Assembly: GCF_001650905.1 (NCBI RefSeq)
Contig: NZ_LXYG01000016.1
Span: 124,001-188,000, forward strand
Origin: Balneola sp. EhC07
Lineage (GTDB): Bacteria; Bacteroidota; Rhodothermia; Balneolales; Balneolaceae
Direction of reading: 5' to 3'
DNA length: 64,000 nucleotides
Shown here: positions 33,605-41,711 of the stretch, one piece after another
Numbering within the stretch: the stretch's first letter is position 1
Layout of the letters: each line of letters starts with the position of its first letter
Made by a program: the position numbers and the translations under genes
The notes under the pieces: model-generated
Database searches by the model: none
Told to the model about the DNA's origin: nothing
Seen by the model: the letters and a program-made list of their open reading frames with translations, nothing else

Positions 33605-34228
33605 ATGGTACGGTCACTAACCACATTGATTTTAGTTTTTTGTTTCTCCACTATTGTGAGTGCACAAGTAGTAGATGACAGTTCTATTGAAGACGCTCAG
33701 AATGGCGGATATACATTTGTTGAGGGAATGTTTGTAGCGTATTTGGCTGATACCGTTTCACCGGGATTTATAGAGAGAAGCTTTCAAGAATTAAATATAC
33801 CTGTTCTAGACACTCAAATTGAGCCTTTGGTAGTTAGCGTTGTAAATCAGCCGTCTGAGGAAAGCTTGGCAGCTTTGAATGAACACCCCAAAGTCTTGAA
33901 TATGTATACGATGATCGATAAGGTGAGTATAGAAAGAACGAACAAGTTACTTAAGCAACAGGGGTTCACAGAAGAACAAATAAAGGAACTGCATAAAGAA
34001 TCGCCGGAAATGACGATGTATATAATTCGTTTCGATTATTCAGTAAATGAAAAAATTGCCAAACAAATTTTGGAAGGATATCGAGATGTGGCTTATAGAA
34101 TTTTAAGTAAGCCACTAAAAACGGTTACTCTGAAGGCAGAAGTTGGCGAAGAACCGCTACTAATGGATAAAGTAGAGCAACTTCATTTTGTAGAAAGCAC
34201 AGCGATGATAGGGACGATCAAGAATTAG
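33605..34228 (+). CDS. Secreted protein of unknown function with two similar halves
   Basis: A signal peptide of about 20 residues ends VSAQV. The mature part appears to consist of two related blocks. In one, MFVAYLADTVSPGFIERSF is followed by PLVVSVVNQPSEESLAALNE and VLNMYTM; in the other, TMYIIRFDYSVNEKIAKQIL is followed by TVTLKAEVGEEPLLMDKVEQ and VESTAMI. Each has the beta-alpha-beta order of small ferredoxin-like folds such as protease propeptides. No protease lies nearby. The function is unknown and the repeat reading is by eye. Confidence 0.65.
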   Translation: MVRSLTTLILVFCFSTIVSAQVVDDSSIEDAQNGGYTFVEGMFVAYLADTVSPGFIERSFQELNIPVLDTQIEPLVVSVVNQPSEESLAALNEHPKVLNMYTMIDKVSIERTNKLLKQQGFTEEQIKELHKESPEMTMYIIRFDYSVNEKIAKQILEGYRDVAYRILSKPLKTVTLKAEVGEEPLLMDKVEQLHFVESTAMIGTIKN

Positions 34229-34239
34229 TGAGTTTTTAT

Positions 34240-35286
34240 TCAAGGCTTCAGTAAAACCTTTAAACATTTATCTTTTTCTTCATCAAAGAAACGATAGGCC
34301 TCAACCCCATCTTTAAGGTCGAATGTGTGGGTTATCACATCTGTAAGTTGAAGATCTCCGTTTTGAACTAGTGGGATAAGTTTTTCAGCATAAGAACGGG
34401 AAGAGCACCTTCCTGCTTTCAGGACAATATTTTTATCGTACATATCGGGTGGAGAAAAAGGAAGCTGATCGAATGCTTGAACTCCTATAGAAGCTAAAAT
34501 GCCACCGGGACGAAGAATATCAAAAGCAGTTTTCATAGACGCTTTACTTCCCACGGCCTCAATGACTGAGTCTGCTCCAATTCCATTTGTTCGTTCCAGG
34601 ATTTTTTCTACAGCATTTTCTTTCAGATAGTTGACAGGAATCGCACCATTCTGTTCAGCGAATTCTAATCTGAAATCAATTCCATCAATGGCGTATATAT
34701 TTTCACAACCGAAATAAACAGCGGCTTTTATAGCCATTATTCCTACCGGCCCACAACCAATCACGATGCAGGTGTCTTTTGATTTTAATTCTGCCAATTC
34801 AGCACCGAAATATCCTGTTGAGGCAATATCAGCAATCAAATTTCCTTGCTCCCATGAGACGTCGTCGGGAAGATGAATCAGAGTTGCATCAGCCATTGGA
34901 ACACGAACATACTCAGCATGAACACCATGAAGTCCGGAGCCGTTTTCTCGCCAGCCGTAAAGCTGACTTTCTACACAGCGGGCAGTTAATCCTATCTCAC
35001 AAAAATGGCATTGGCCACAATTTACTGTAAACGGAGATAAGACCCGATCGCCGGTTTTAAAATTTGATACATCTTCTCCAACATCTACAACAGTTCCCGT
35101 AAATTCATGTCCCATTATAGTTCCGGTATCAATCCCTGTTTCCCTTCCATGATAAACATGCATATCAGAGCCGCAAATTGCCGCTCGTTCTACTTTTACT
35201 ATTGTATCAGTTGGGAACTCAAGTACCGGATCAGAAACTTCTGAGAGTGAAACAGATCTTATATCTTGAAAAGTTATTGCTTTCAT
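34240..35286 (-). CDS. Zinc-dependent alcohol dehydrogenase (MDR family)
   Basis: This NAD(P)-dependent dehydrogenase has a catalytic zinc site with Cys in AAICGSDMHVYHG and His-Glu in MGHEFTGTVVDVG. The structural zinc Cys are in CGQCHFCEIGLTARC, and the nucleotide-binding motif is VIGCGPVGIMAIKAA. The length of 348 is typical for the threonine/sorbitol dehydrogenase-like branch. The substrate cannot be told. Its start shares one base with the stop of the DUF3052 gene (TAATG), so the two form an operon. Confidence 0.9.
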   Translation of the reverse strand: MKAITFQDIRSVSLSEVSDPVLEFPTDTIVKVERAAICGSDMHVYHGRETGIDTGTIMGHEFTGTVVDVGEDVSNFKTGDRVLSPFTVNCGQCHFCEIGLTARCVESQLYGWRENGSGLHGVHAEYVRVPMADATLIHLPDDVSWEQGNLIADIASTGYFGAELAELKSKDTCIVIGCGPVGIMAIKAAVYFGCENIYAIDGIDFRLEFAEQNGAIPVNYLKENAVEKILERTNGIGADSVIEAVGSKASMKTAFDILRPGGILASIGVQAFDQLPFSPPDMYDKNIVLKAGRCSSRSYAEKLIPLVQNGDLQLTDVITHTFDLKDGVEAYRFFDEEKDKCLKVLLKP

Positions 35287-35699
35287 TATTTTCGATCTTC
35301 TATTCTGTATACAAATTTCAATCCACTCCAGTCTTCATCAACGGCGCACACCTTCACATCTACCAAACCGAGATTTAGCCCCAAAGTTCGGACTTCACTT
35401 TCAGGAAAAGTGGCTTCATAATTTTTGGATGCCTTTTTGATCCAGGAAACCCAGATCGATCCATTTTTATCGAGTTTTTCTTTAAGAGGAGGAAACAAAT
35501 TGTGAAGCTCTTCTTCTATTTTACAGAAAACATGAATAAAGTCGATCAAATCAGGGTGGGTTTGACTTACTAGCTGAACTCCTTCCGGGAATTCGCCTAG
35601 TAAACTCTGATAATGATCGGGTTCATTCACAAAGAGAATTTTGTAATCGGGCTTAATGCCTAGCTTTTTTAATAAGGGAGTGCCTGAATATCCTGCCAT
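35286..35699 (-). CDS. DUF3052-family protein
   Basis: The 137-residue protein resembles the DUF3052 family: it starts MAGYSGTPLLKKLGIKP and has FIHVFCKIEEELHNLFPPLKEKL followed by GSIWVSWIKKASK (read in separate blocks) and TLGLNLGLVDVKVCAVDEDWSGLKF. The family is cytoplasmic with no known role. It is translated just before the alcohol dehydrogenase with one shared base, which suggests a linked, perhaps stress-related, task. Confidence 0.82.
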   Translation of the reverse strand: MAGYSGTPLLKKLGIKPDYKILFVNEPDHYQSLLGEFPEGVQLVSQTHPDLIDFIHVFCKIEEELHNLFPPLKEKLDKNGSIWVSWIKKASKNYEATFPESEVRTLGLNLGLVDVKVCAVDEDWSGLKFVYRIEDRK

Positions 35700-35837
35700 A
35701 ATTCAAGTTGTTTATCTGAATATAACATAGAAATGGGAATAGACTAAGTGCTTGATCATAAACATGAAATGATGAGCTTGGATAACCTGTTATAATATAT
35801 AGAATAGAAAGAGAACAATAATACAAATTGAGATTTT

Positions 35838-36281
35838 ATGTCAAGTAACGAAACTCCCGTCGACAATACAGCACTAACAGAAAAAGAACTTGATCACTTT
35901 AGAAACAAACTCGTGGATGAACAAAAGAAAGCGGAAAATAAGATCAATGAACTTGAGCAATCTTTGGAAGATATCGAAGCAAATAAAGGTGACAGAGCTT
36001 CTTCATCTGCACATCATCAAGGGAATTTAGGGTCATTGGAAGAGCAAAGAGAAACGAAGTACACTCTGATTGAAAAGCAGAAGAGAAAACTCGAAAAAAT
36101 TAATGTAGCGTTAGACCGTATTGCTACAGGTAATTATGGTACTTGTGTAGTAACCGGAGATCAGATTCAACGAGAAAGGCTGGAAATCATGCCATATGCT
36201 GTTCAAAGTGTAGATGCTATGGAAGGAAATATAGAACCGGATGAAAAAGAACGATTAAGTGTTAATGAAGCAACAGGTTAA
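35838..36281 (+). CDS. TraR/DksA-family protein lacking the zinc-finger cysteines
   Basis: The protein has the coiled-coil hairpin of the family (about 15-95) and the globular C-terminal part (about 100-140). The usual zinc motif has four Cys; here YGTCVVTGDQIQRERLEIMP keeps only one of them. Bacteroidota homologues often show this loss, so the fold is probably stable without zinc. DksA-like proteins act through the secondary channel of RNA polymerase in the stringent response. The acidic residues at the coil tip, which matter for that action, cannot be judged by eye. It is a single gene. Confidence 0.85.
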   Translation: MSSNETPVDNTALTEKELDHFRNKLVDEQKKAENKINELEQSLEDIEANKGDRASSSAHHQGNLGSLEEQRETKYTLIEKQKRKLEKINVALDRIATGNYGTCVVTGDQIQRERLEIMPYAVQSVDAMEGNIEPDEKERLSVNEATG

Positions 36282-36289
36282 GGGTTACG

Positions 36290-37204
36290 TCAACTTTTAG
36301 TTAAAAAATCTGAAAGCTGACTAATTAAACTACTTACAGATTGCTCAAAATCGAAGGCTATCTCTTTATGAAGATCAACATTAAAGGTGCCGGCTCCGGA
36401 TTGTATCGTAGTATTTTTTGAATCTCCGCTTGCCAGAAGATCTAAAGAAGAAGATAACAAGGCTGTATTCTCCCCTCTTTTATTCAAAACACAGTTTAGT
36501 TTTGTTGATCCAAAAGGAGTAGATGTTAAGGAAACCGCTAATTTTACAGAGCCATCAAGATCAAATATGCTGTAATAGTTGGGAAGAAGTAATTCTTTCG
36601 GGGAACCTTCGAACTTAAAATACTTTGGCAGCGAATTTCTTTCAGCGCCATATAAGAACTCACAACTTTCCAGTACCCATTTTCTAGCTGCCGGATGTGT
36701 TTTGTTTCCGGCAAACCCTCGTTTATTCCAATACTCAAAGTCTCTTTTCACAGTTGACCGAGCATTGAATTTTTCCGGGATGTGAGGCAGGCTACTAACA
36801 GAATCTGATTGAGTATCAAACCAAAGATCTTCCAGACCATTTGTAATAAGCAGATAAGGAGCCTCTACTTTTTGATTGTATCGTGCGATCTGAACAGAGG
36901 CTTTTTCATTAAGTGCTATTTCAGGAGCTTTACATTCAACTAAAAGAAATGGCTTGAAATCTTTATCGAAACAAATAATGTCTGTTCTGGACGCAGATTT
37001 ATCTCTTGGTAAATTAACGGGTGATTCGAATGAAATTCTGGAAGCAGAAAACCCGGCCTCCAGTATCAAGTAGTCCACAATTTGAAGCCTAACTCTTTCT
37101 TCCGGTCGATCAACGAATGATTTTTTCAGAATCGGGTTCCAAAGAAGTTTGGTGCCATCCCTGAATACATATTGTGGAAAGTGATTTTGTGCTACGCTCT
37201 GCAA
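36290..37204 (-). CDS. HsdR_N-domain (type I restriction N-terminal-like) nuclease-fold protein
   Basis: Residues about 25-150 match the HSDR_N_2 domain: KKSFVDRPEERVRLQIVDYL, then the PD-(D/E)xK core with Asp in SRTDIICFDKDF and Glu-x-Lys in FLLVECKAPE. The rest (about 150-304) is a separate domain of unknown type. There is no helicase, methylase or specificity gene nearby, so it is not a type I system. Single-gene versions are widespread in Bacteroidota with unknown function. It is convergent with the DksA-like gene, with eight bases between the stops. Confidence 0.85.
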   Translation of the reverse strand: MQSVAQNHFPQYVFRDGTKLLWNPILKKSFVDRPEERVRLQIVDYLILEAGFSASRISFESPVNLPRDKSASRTDIICFDKDFKPFLLVECKAPEIALNEKASVQIARYNQKVEAPYLLITNGLEDLWFDTQSDSVSSLPHIPEKFNARSTVKRDFEYWNKRGFAGNKTHPAARKWVLESCEFLYGAERNSLPKYFKFEGSPKELLLPNYYSIFDLDGSVKLAVSLTSTPFGSTKLNCVLNKRGENTALLSSSLDLLASGDSKNTTIQSGAGTFNVDLHKEIAFDFEQSVSSLISQLSDFLTKS

Positions 37205-37330
37205 ATCGGATGTTTTGAATGAGAAAGAAAATAAGAGTTAGAAATCTTATGCCAAATAAATCTATGAACTTCTTAGACAAAACATATCAGCAGAAACTGA
37301 AATAAACATAAATCACCAGTATCTTCAGGG

Positions 37331-38275
37331 ATGGTTGATCAAGATAAAATTCAGTTCGAGAAATTTAAACCGGTTTGGTGGGCTCCCGAAGTTCATACTC
37401 AAACGGTAATAGCTTCATTTTCAGAAACCAAAGATCCTGATTCAGAAAGAATTGAGATTCCTACACCTGATAATGATTTTCTGGAACTGGAAGTAGTGGA
37501 TCTTAAAAACGGAAAGCCGGTTGTAGCACTTTTTCATGGACTTGAAGGGTCTTCCCAAAGGCATTATATCCAGAACTTGATGAGTGATTTGAGACAAGCC
37601 GGATATTCTTCCGTAGCTTTGAATTTCAGAAGTTGTGGAACTAAGATGAATCTGCAAAAAAGAATGTACCACTCCGGTGAAACGGAAGATTATAAAACAC
37701 TTTTCAACTGGATGGAGGAATATTTTTCAGGTTCTGAGATCTATGCGGTAGGTTTTTCATTAGGAGGAAATGCATTAGTTAAATCGCTTGGTGAATTAGA
37801 AGAGACACACCCTGTTAGTAAAGCGGTAGCAGTTTCCCCTCCATACGATCTAAAAGGAGGTTCCTTAAGAATGGATAAAGGGTTCAATAAGATATATCAA
37901 AAAAGATTTTTGGATACACTTTCAGAAAAGTCAGATCTGAAAAGAGAGCAGTTTCCTGATTTTCCGAAATTCACTGGAAGTTCTGTTTACGATTTTGATG
38001 ATCAGGTAACAGCTCCGGTACATGGGTTTAAAGGCGCAGATGATTATTATGAGCAATGCTCATCAAAGCACTTTTATAAGCGCGTTGAAAAACCGTTATT
38101 GGTTATCCATTCCAAGGCAGATTCTTTGTGTCCACTTGAATTTGCACCTTTTGAAGATCTTGAATCGAACAGGTTTATCAGAACTCTGTTTACCGAATCC
38201 GGTGGTCACGTTGGTTTTATAAGCCAAAAAAGAGGATGGTTAAACCGAACGATCATCAAATGGTTAAATAGCTAA
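37331..38275 (+). CDS. YheT-family alpha/beta hydrolase
   Basis: The protein has the alpha/beta hydrolase fold of the YheT/ABHD group: oxyanion region ALFHGLEGSSQRHYIQNL, NFRSCGTKMN, nucleophile elbow VGFSLGGNALVK, the acid in VIHSKADSLCP, and the final His in SGGHVGFI. The substrate is unknown; esterase activity on lipids is suspected for the family. The length of 314 is normal. The ypdA gene follows after 53 bases on the same strand. Confidence 0.9.
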   Translation: MVDQDKIQFEKFKPVWWAPEVHTQTVIASFSETKDPDSERIEIPTPDNDFLELEVVDLKNGKPVVALFHGLEGSSQRHYIQNLMSDLRQAGYSSVALNFRSCGTKMNLQKRMYHSGETEDYKTLFNWMEEYFSGSEIYAVGFSLGGNALVKSLGELEETHPVSKAVAVSPPYDLKGGSLRMDKGFNKIYQKRFLDTLSEKSDLKREQFPDFPKFTGSSVYDFDDQVTAPVHGFKGADDYYEQCSSKHFYKRVEKPLLVIHSKADSLCPLEFAPFEDLESNRFIRTLFTESGGHVGFISQKRGWLNRTIIKWLNS

Positions 38276-38328
38276 AACGATTTGTATCTTAGCAATGTTA
38301 AAGCAGTTCATATAAATAAAATTCATAC

Positions 38329-39288
38329 ATGGTAATTATTATAGGAGCCGGTCCAATTGGGTTGGCAACAGGAATTCAGCTTAAAAGAAAAAATATTCCA
38401 TTTAAAATTATTGAAAAAGGATGTTTGGTTAATTCTCTATTCAATTATCCAACAAATATGACATTCTTTTCAACGTCTGATCGGCTTGAAATAGGTGATG
38501 TTCCATTCATTTCGCACGGCTCCAAACCAACAAGAAGTGAAGCTCTTGAATATTACCGAAGGGTTGCAGAAAGCTTTGAACTGCCTATTCATCTGTATGA
38601 AGCCGTGGAAGCTTTGGAAGGTGAAGACGGAGATTTCACCGTGAAAACAGACAAAGATGTGTATAAAGCAGAAAAAGTAGTTGTTGCCACGGGATTTTAT
38701 GGGAGCGCAAACATGATGGGAGTCCCGGGCGAAGAGTTAGCCAAAGTGAAGCATTACTATGATGAACCGCATCCTTATGCATGGCAAAAAGTGCTGGTTG
38801 TTGGTGGTGGAAATTCTGCAGTGGATGCTGCGCTTGAATGCTATCGGGCAGGAGCAGAAGTCTCCGTTGCTGTCAAGTATGATTCAATAAAGCCGTCGGT
38901 TAAATATTGGGTAAAACCGGACATCGAAAACCGAATTAAGAACGAAGAAATTACAGGCTATTTTAATACAGAGATAAAAGAGATCCGGGAAAAAGAAGTT
39001 GTTCTGAAAACCCCTGAAGGGGAGAAAATTATTGAGAACGATTTTGTTCTGGCAATGACGGGATATCACCCAAACTATCCTTTGATGGAAAAATTTCAGA
39101 TCGAACTTACAGATGATGAAAAATGCATGCCTGTTTACAAGGAAGATAGTTTAGAAACTAAGCGAAAAGGAGTTTATGTAGCAGGTGTAGTATGCGGAGG
39201 GTTAGATACAAGCCGGCTTTTTATTGAAAATTCGAGAGTGCATGCAAATCAAATTGCTAACCATCTTGAGGAGAGATTGGGGAAATAA
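38329..39288 (+). CDS. ypdA: YpdA-family bacillithiol disulfide reductase
   Basis: This FAD-dependent pyridine nucleotide oxidoreductase reduces bacillithiol disulfide. It has an FAD motif IIGAGPIGLATGIQ, YPTNMTFFSTSDRLEIG typical of the family, an NAD(P) motif VVGGGNSAVDAALE, and the C-terminal GVYVAGVVCGGLDTS with a conserved Cys. There is no CxxC redox pair as in thioredoxin reductase. Its presence implies bacillithiol as the low-molecular-weight thiol; the synthesis genes bshABC are not in the window. The minus-strand SRP RNA terminator overlaps its stop. Confidence 0.88.
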   Translation: MVIIIGAGPIGLATGIQLKRKNIPFKIIEKGCLVNSLFNYPTNMTFFSTSDRLEIGDVPFISHGSKPTRSEALEYYRRVAESFELPIHLYEAVEALEGEDGDFTVKTDKDVYKAEKVVVATGFYGSANMMGVPGEELAKVKHYYDEPHPYAWQKVLVVGGGNSAVDAALECYRAGAEVSVAVKYDSIKPSVKYWVKPDIENRIKNEEITGYFNTEIKEIREKEVVLKTPEGEKIIENDFVLAMTGYHPNYPLMEKFQIELTDDEKCMPVYKEDSLETKRKGVYVAGVVCGGLDTSRLFIENSRVHANQIANHLEERLGK

Positions 39289-39290
39289 AA

Positions 39291-39392
39291 AAAGGGCAAG
39301 CGATCTATATCACGCCGCTACGACCAGATTACCGCTGCTGCATTCCTGCCCTGACGGAGTTCAAAGGGAGCTGGCTGTATAGGACTTGCCCT
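39291..39392 (-). ncRNA. ffs: Signal recognition particle RNA (small 4.5S type)
   Basis: Read on the minus strand, the 100-base RNA has closing arms GGGCAAG and CTTGCCC. In its centre is the conserved SRP54-binding hairpin, with GTCAGGGC, the GGAA tetraloop region GGAATGCAGCAGCGGTAA, and matching strands. A T-run follows at the 3' end (TTTTTTT), overlapping the stop of ypdA. The length and form fit the short bacterial SRP RNA that binds Ffh and guides membrane-protein translation. Confidence 0.93.
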
Positions 39393-39424
39393 AAAAGGGT
39401 GACAAAGATACAGGTTTTAATGGA

Positions 39425-39525
39425 GAAGAGTAAGTAGAATTTAGATTTTTAGTAATCAGTATTTAGTACTTGGGAAATTTTGCTCTAAGTACTAAATACT
39501 GACCTCTAAAAACTACTTACTCTTC
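39425..39525. terminator. Long interrupted inverted repeat downstream of the cyclase gene
   Basis: Three blocks pair in order: GAAGAGTAAGTAG (39425-39437) with 39513-39525, TTTTTAG (39446-39452) with 39506-39512, and TCAGTATTTAGTACTT (39456-39471) with 39487-39502. The right arm includes the last codons and stop of the cyclase gene. The RNA would form a strong hairpin of about 36 pairs that ends the four-gene operon before the SRP RNA gene. No long T-run is seen. Confidence 0.75.
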
Positions 39526-41708
39526 ATTACAAAAACACCATCCCAAGCGTTTCCGGGAGGATTTTTCTTTAATTCTTTAGCTCTGTCAAGGAGTATGAGT
39601 GAGGGATTATTTTCATGAATTTCCAATTCGAGGGATTTACCGAAAAGATTAATTGCTTCATCCCAATTTTGAGACAAGTATTTTTCCATTCCCTGTTCAT
39701 ATAATCCAATACAATCGAAGAGTTCTTGTGAAGCTTCTGAGCGAAGATCTGCAACCTCAAACATTTTTACAGGCTGGGTTCTTCCCTTCACAACGATCTT
39801 ATCCAAATACCGGAATACACAATCGTTGCCAAATTTTTCAGCCTCAATTTTTGTGGATTCAGTGATCATGTTGTAAACACCGAATGCCTTTGCACCGCTC
39901 TCACAACGTGCCGCGAGATTTACATTGTCTCCCATCATGGTATAATTGAACCGATTTGCTGAACCCATATTTCCGGTAATCATTTCTCCGGTATTCATAC
40001 CAATTCGGTTTTTCATATTAGCGACAATGTCAGGCCAACCATCTTTTTGCCATTTTTCACGAAGAACATTCAGCTCTTTTTGCATTAATTGAGAGGCAAT
40101 ACAAGCCCGCAGTGCGTGATCTTCAAAAGGAAGTGGGGCGCCAAAGAAAGCCACAATAGCATCACCAATATATTTGTCTAATGTTCCGCCCTTATCTGTG
40201 AGAATATTAGTCATTGACGTTAAATATTCATTGATCAAAGTAACCAATTGCGTCGGACTCATCTGCTCCGAAAAAGTAGAAAATGATTCTATATCACTAA
40301 AAAAAGCGGTCATATAAACCTGATCACCACCTAATTCAGGATCGGTTCCTGACTCAACCATTTGTTCAACCAACTTAGGCGACACATAAGAAGAAAACAT
40401 CCCTTGAATACGTCTTTTTTCTTTCTGTTCAACAAAATACTGATACGCTATTGTACCTACCTGAGCCGCAAAAAGAGTTAGCAAAATTGCAGTAAGATTC
40501 AAAAAAAGATTGGCATTCAAAAAGGTCTGAATTACAATAAAAGTGTATCCACCCATAAATGAAAACATTGAAATTCCGCCCCAAACCGGACCAAAGAATC
40601 GATTGATGAATACCAGAAGAAGAGAAAAGAGAGCCATAAGCAGAAGTACGGTAGTAGCACTTTGTCTGCTGATATAATTGCCATCCAAAATAGTTTGAAT
40701 GGCATGTGCATGAATTTCATATCCCGGACGTAAAAGCTCTTCTTTCTCTCCTAAAGAATTGATTTCTGTTTTCATGAGGGGAGTTTTATAGAAGTCTTTA
40801 AGGGCGGGCATGGTTGCACCTATAATCGCGATCTTATTCTCAAAAACACCTTCATAAAGCCAGCCTTCCTCAAAATCAGGATCATCAAAAGCATTGATGT
40901 CAAATCCTGCATCTCTTTCCATTGTCGTTGTGTAATCCGCATCATCTATTACTTCGGCAAAATCATAAACCGGGAAATGTCCTTCTTCACCATAATAGTT
41001 TATGATAAAAGAGTTGATGGCATCTTTTTGGATACGGTGCTTTCCTAACAGGAAACTGTGTGAAGTATTATCATCAACATTGCTAACAGAGTCTCTACTG
41101 ATACCGTCATAAATTATCAAGGCTTCGATCCCTAACTTATAGTAGTCTTTGTTGTTGAAAGTAGTACCAAAAGAGTATGTTCTGATGGCCCCATCAGTAT
41201 TTGGATTAACATCCACTAAGCCAACCGGATTTGGATTGTTAGCTTGAAGGATCTGCTGAGGGAAAAGCGTTGTTTGTGATTTTCCGTCCTCATAATCTTC
41301 TTCTCTGAAATCTCCTGCAAGAACAACGTTTCCGTATTTTTTAAGGGCATTTGCAAAAAGCGTGTCATTCTTTAGGTCATATTGATCGGGTTGGTCAAAT
41401 ATCACATCAAATACGATAACGTCTATTCCGGCCTTATTAAGATTTTCAATCAATTTTGCATACACATTAGTAGGCCATGGATATTTTTGAGGTATCTCAG
41501 AATCCGCCTCATCACTTATCGGAATAAGAACAATGGGAGAATCTTCAACTGATAAAGGACCTCTTATCTCGAAGAGTAGATCACGAAAATCAAGTTCAAC
41601 AGAACGGAAGGTTGGAATGTTTGAAAGAAAACTGGATACAAGAAATGCTAAACCTGCAATTAAGAGGTAGACGCCAACAGGCTTACGTTTCTTTTTCTTA
41701 GACGACAT
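39513..41708 (-). CDS. CHASE2-domain adenylate/guanylate cyclase
   Basis: The N-terminal helix (about 13-31) anchors a periplasmic CHASE2 sensor domain (about 40-335). Three hydrophobic helices follow (about 350-430). The class III cyclase domain covers about 460-650, with metal-binding Asp in FFSDIESFSTFSE and GDAIVAFFGAP, a Lys in LDKYIGD and the GDNVNLAARCE stretch that suggests ATP as substrate. The C-terminal 60 residues form a TPR-like helical pair. I use the ATG at 41708; the TTG just before it directly follows the stop of the barrel gene. It is the last of a four-gene operon with secreted and FecR-type proteins, so it probably turns an envelope signal into cAMP. Confidence 0.9.
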   Translation of the reverse strand: MSSKKKKRKPVGVYLLIAGLAFLVSSFLSNIPTFRSVELDFRDLLFEIRGPLSVEDSPIVLIPISDEADSEIPQKYPWPTNVYAKLIENLNKAGIDVIVFDVIFDQPDQYDLKNDTLFANALKKYGNVVLAGDFREEDYEDGKSQTTLFPQQILQANNPNPVGLVDVNPNTDGAIRTYSFGTTFNNKDYYKLGIEALIIYDGISRDSVSNVDDNTSHSFLLGKHRIQKDAINSFIINYYGEEGHFPVYDFAEVIDDADYTTTMERDAGFDINAFDDPDFEEGWLYEGVFENKIAIIGATMPALKDFYKTPLMKTEINSLGEKEELLRPGYEIHAHAIQTILDGNYISRQSATTVLLLMALFSLLLVFINRFFGPVWGGISMFSFMGGYTFIVIQTFLNANLFLNLTAILLTLFAAQVGTIAYQYFVEQKEKRRIQGMFSSYVSPKLVEQMVESGTDPELGGDQVYMTAFFSDIESFSTFSEQMSPTQLVTLINEYLTSMTNILTDKGGTLDKYIGDAIVAFFGAPLPFEDHALRACIASQLMQKELNVLREKWQKDGWPDIVANMKNRIGMNTGEMITGNMGSANRFNYTMMGDNVNLAARCESGAKAFGVYNMITESTKIEAEKFGNDCVFRYLDKIVVKGRTQPVKMFEVADLRSEASQELFDCIGLYEQGMEKYLSQNWDEAINLFGKSLELEIHENNPSLILLDRAKELKKNPPGNAWDGVFVMKSK

Positions 41709-41711
41709 CAA

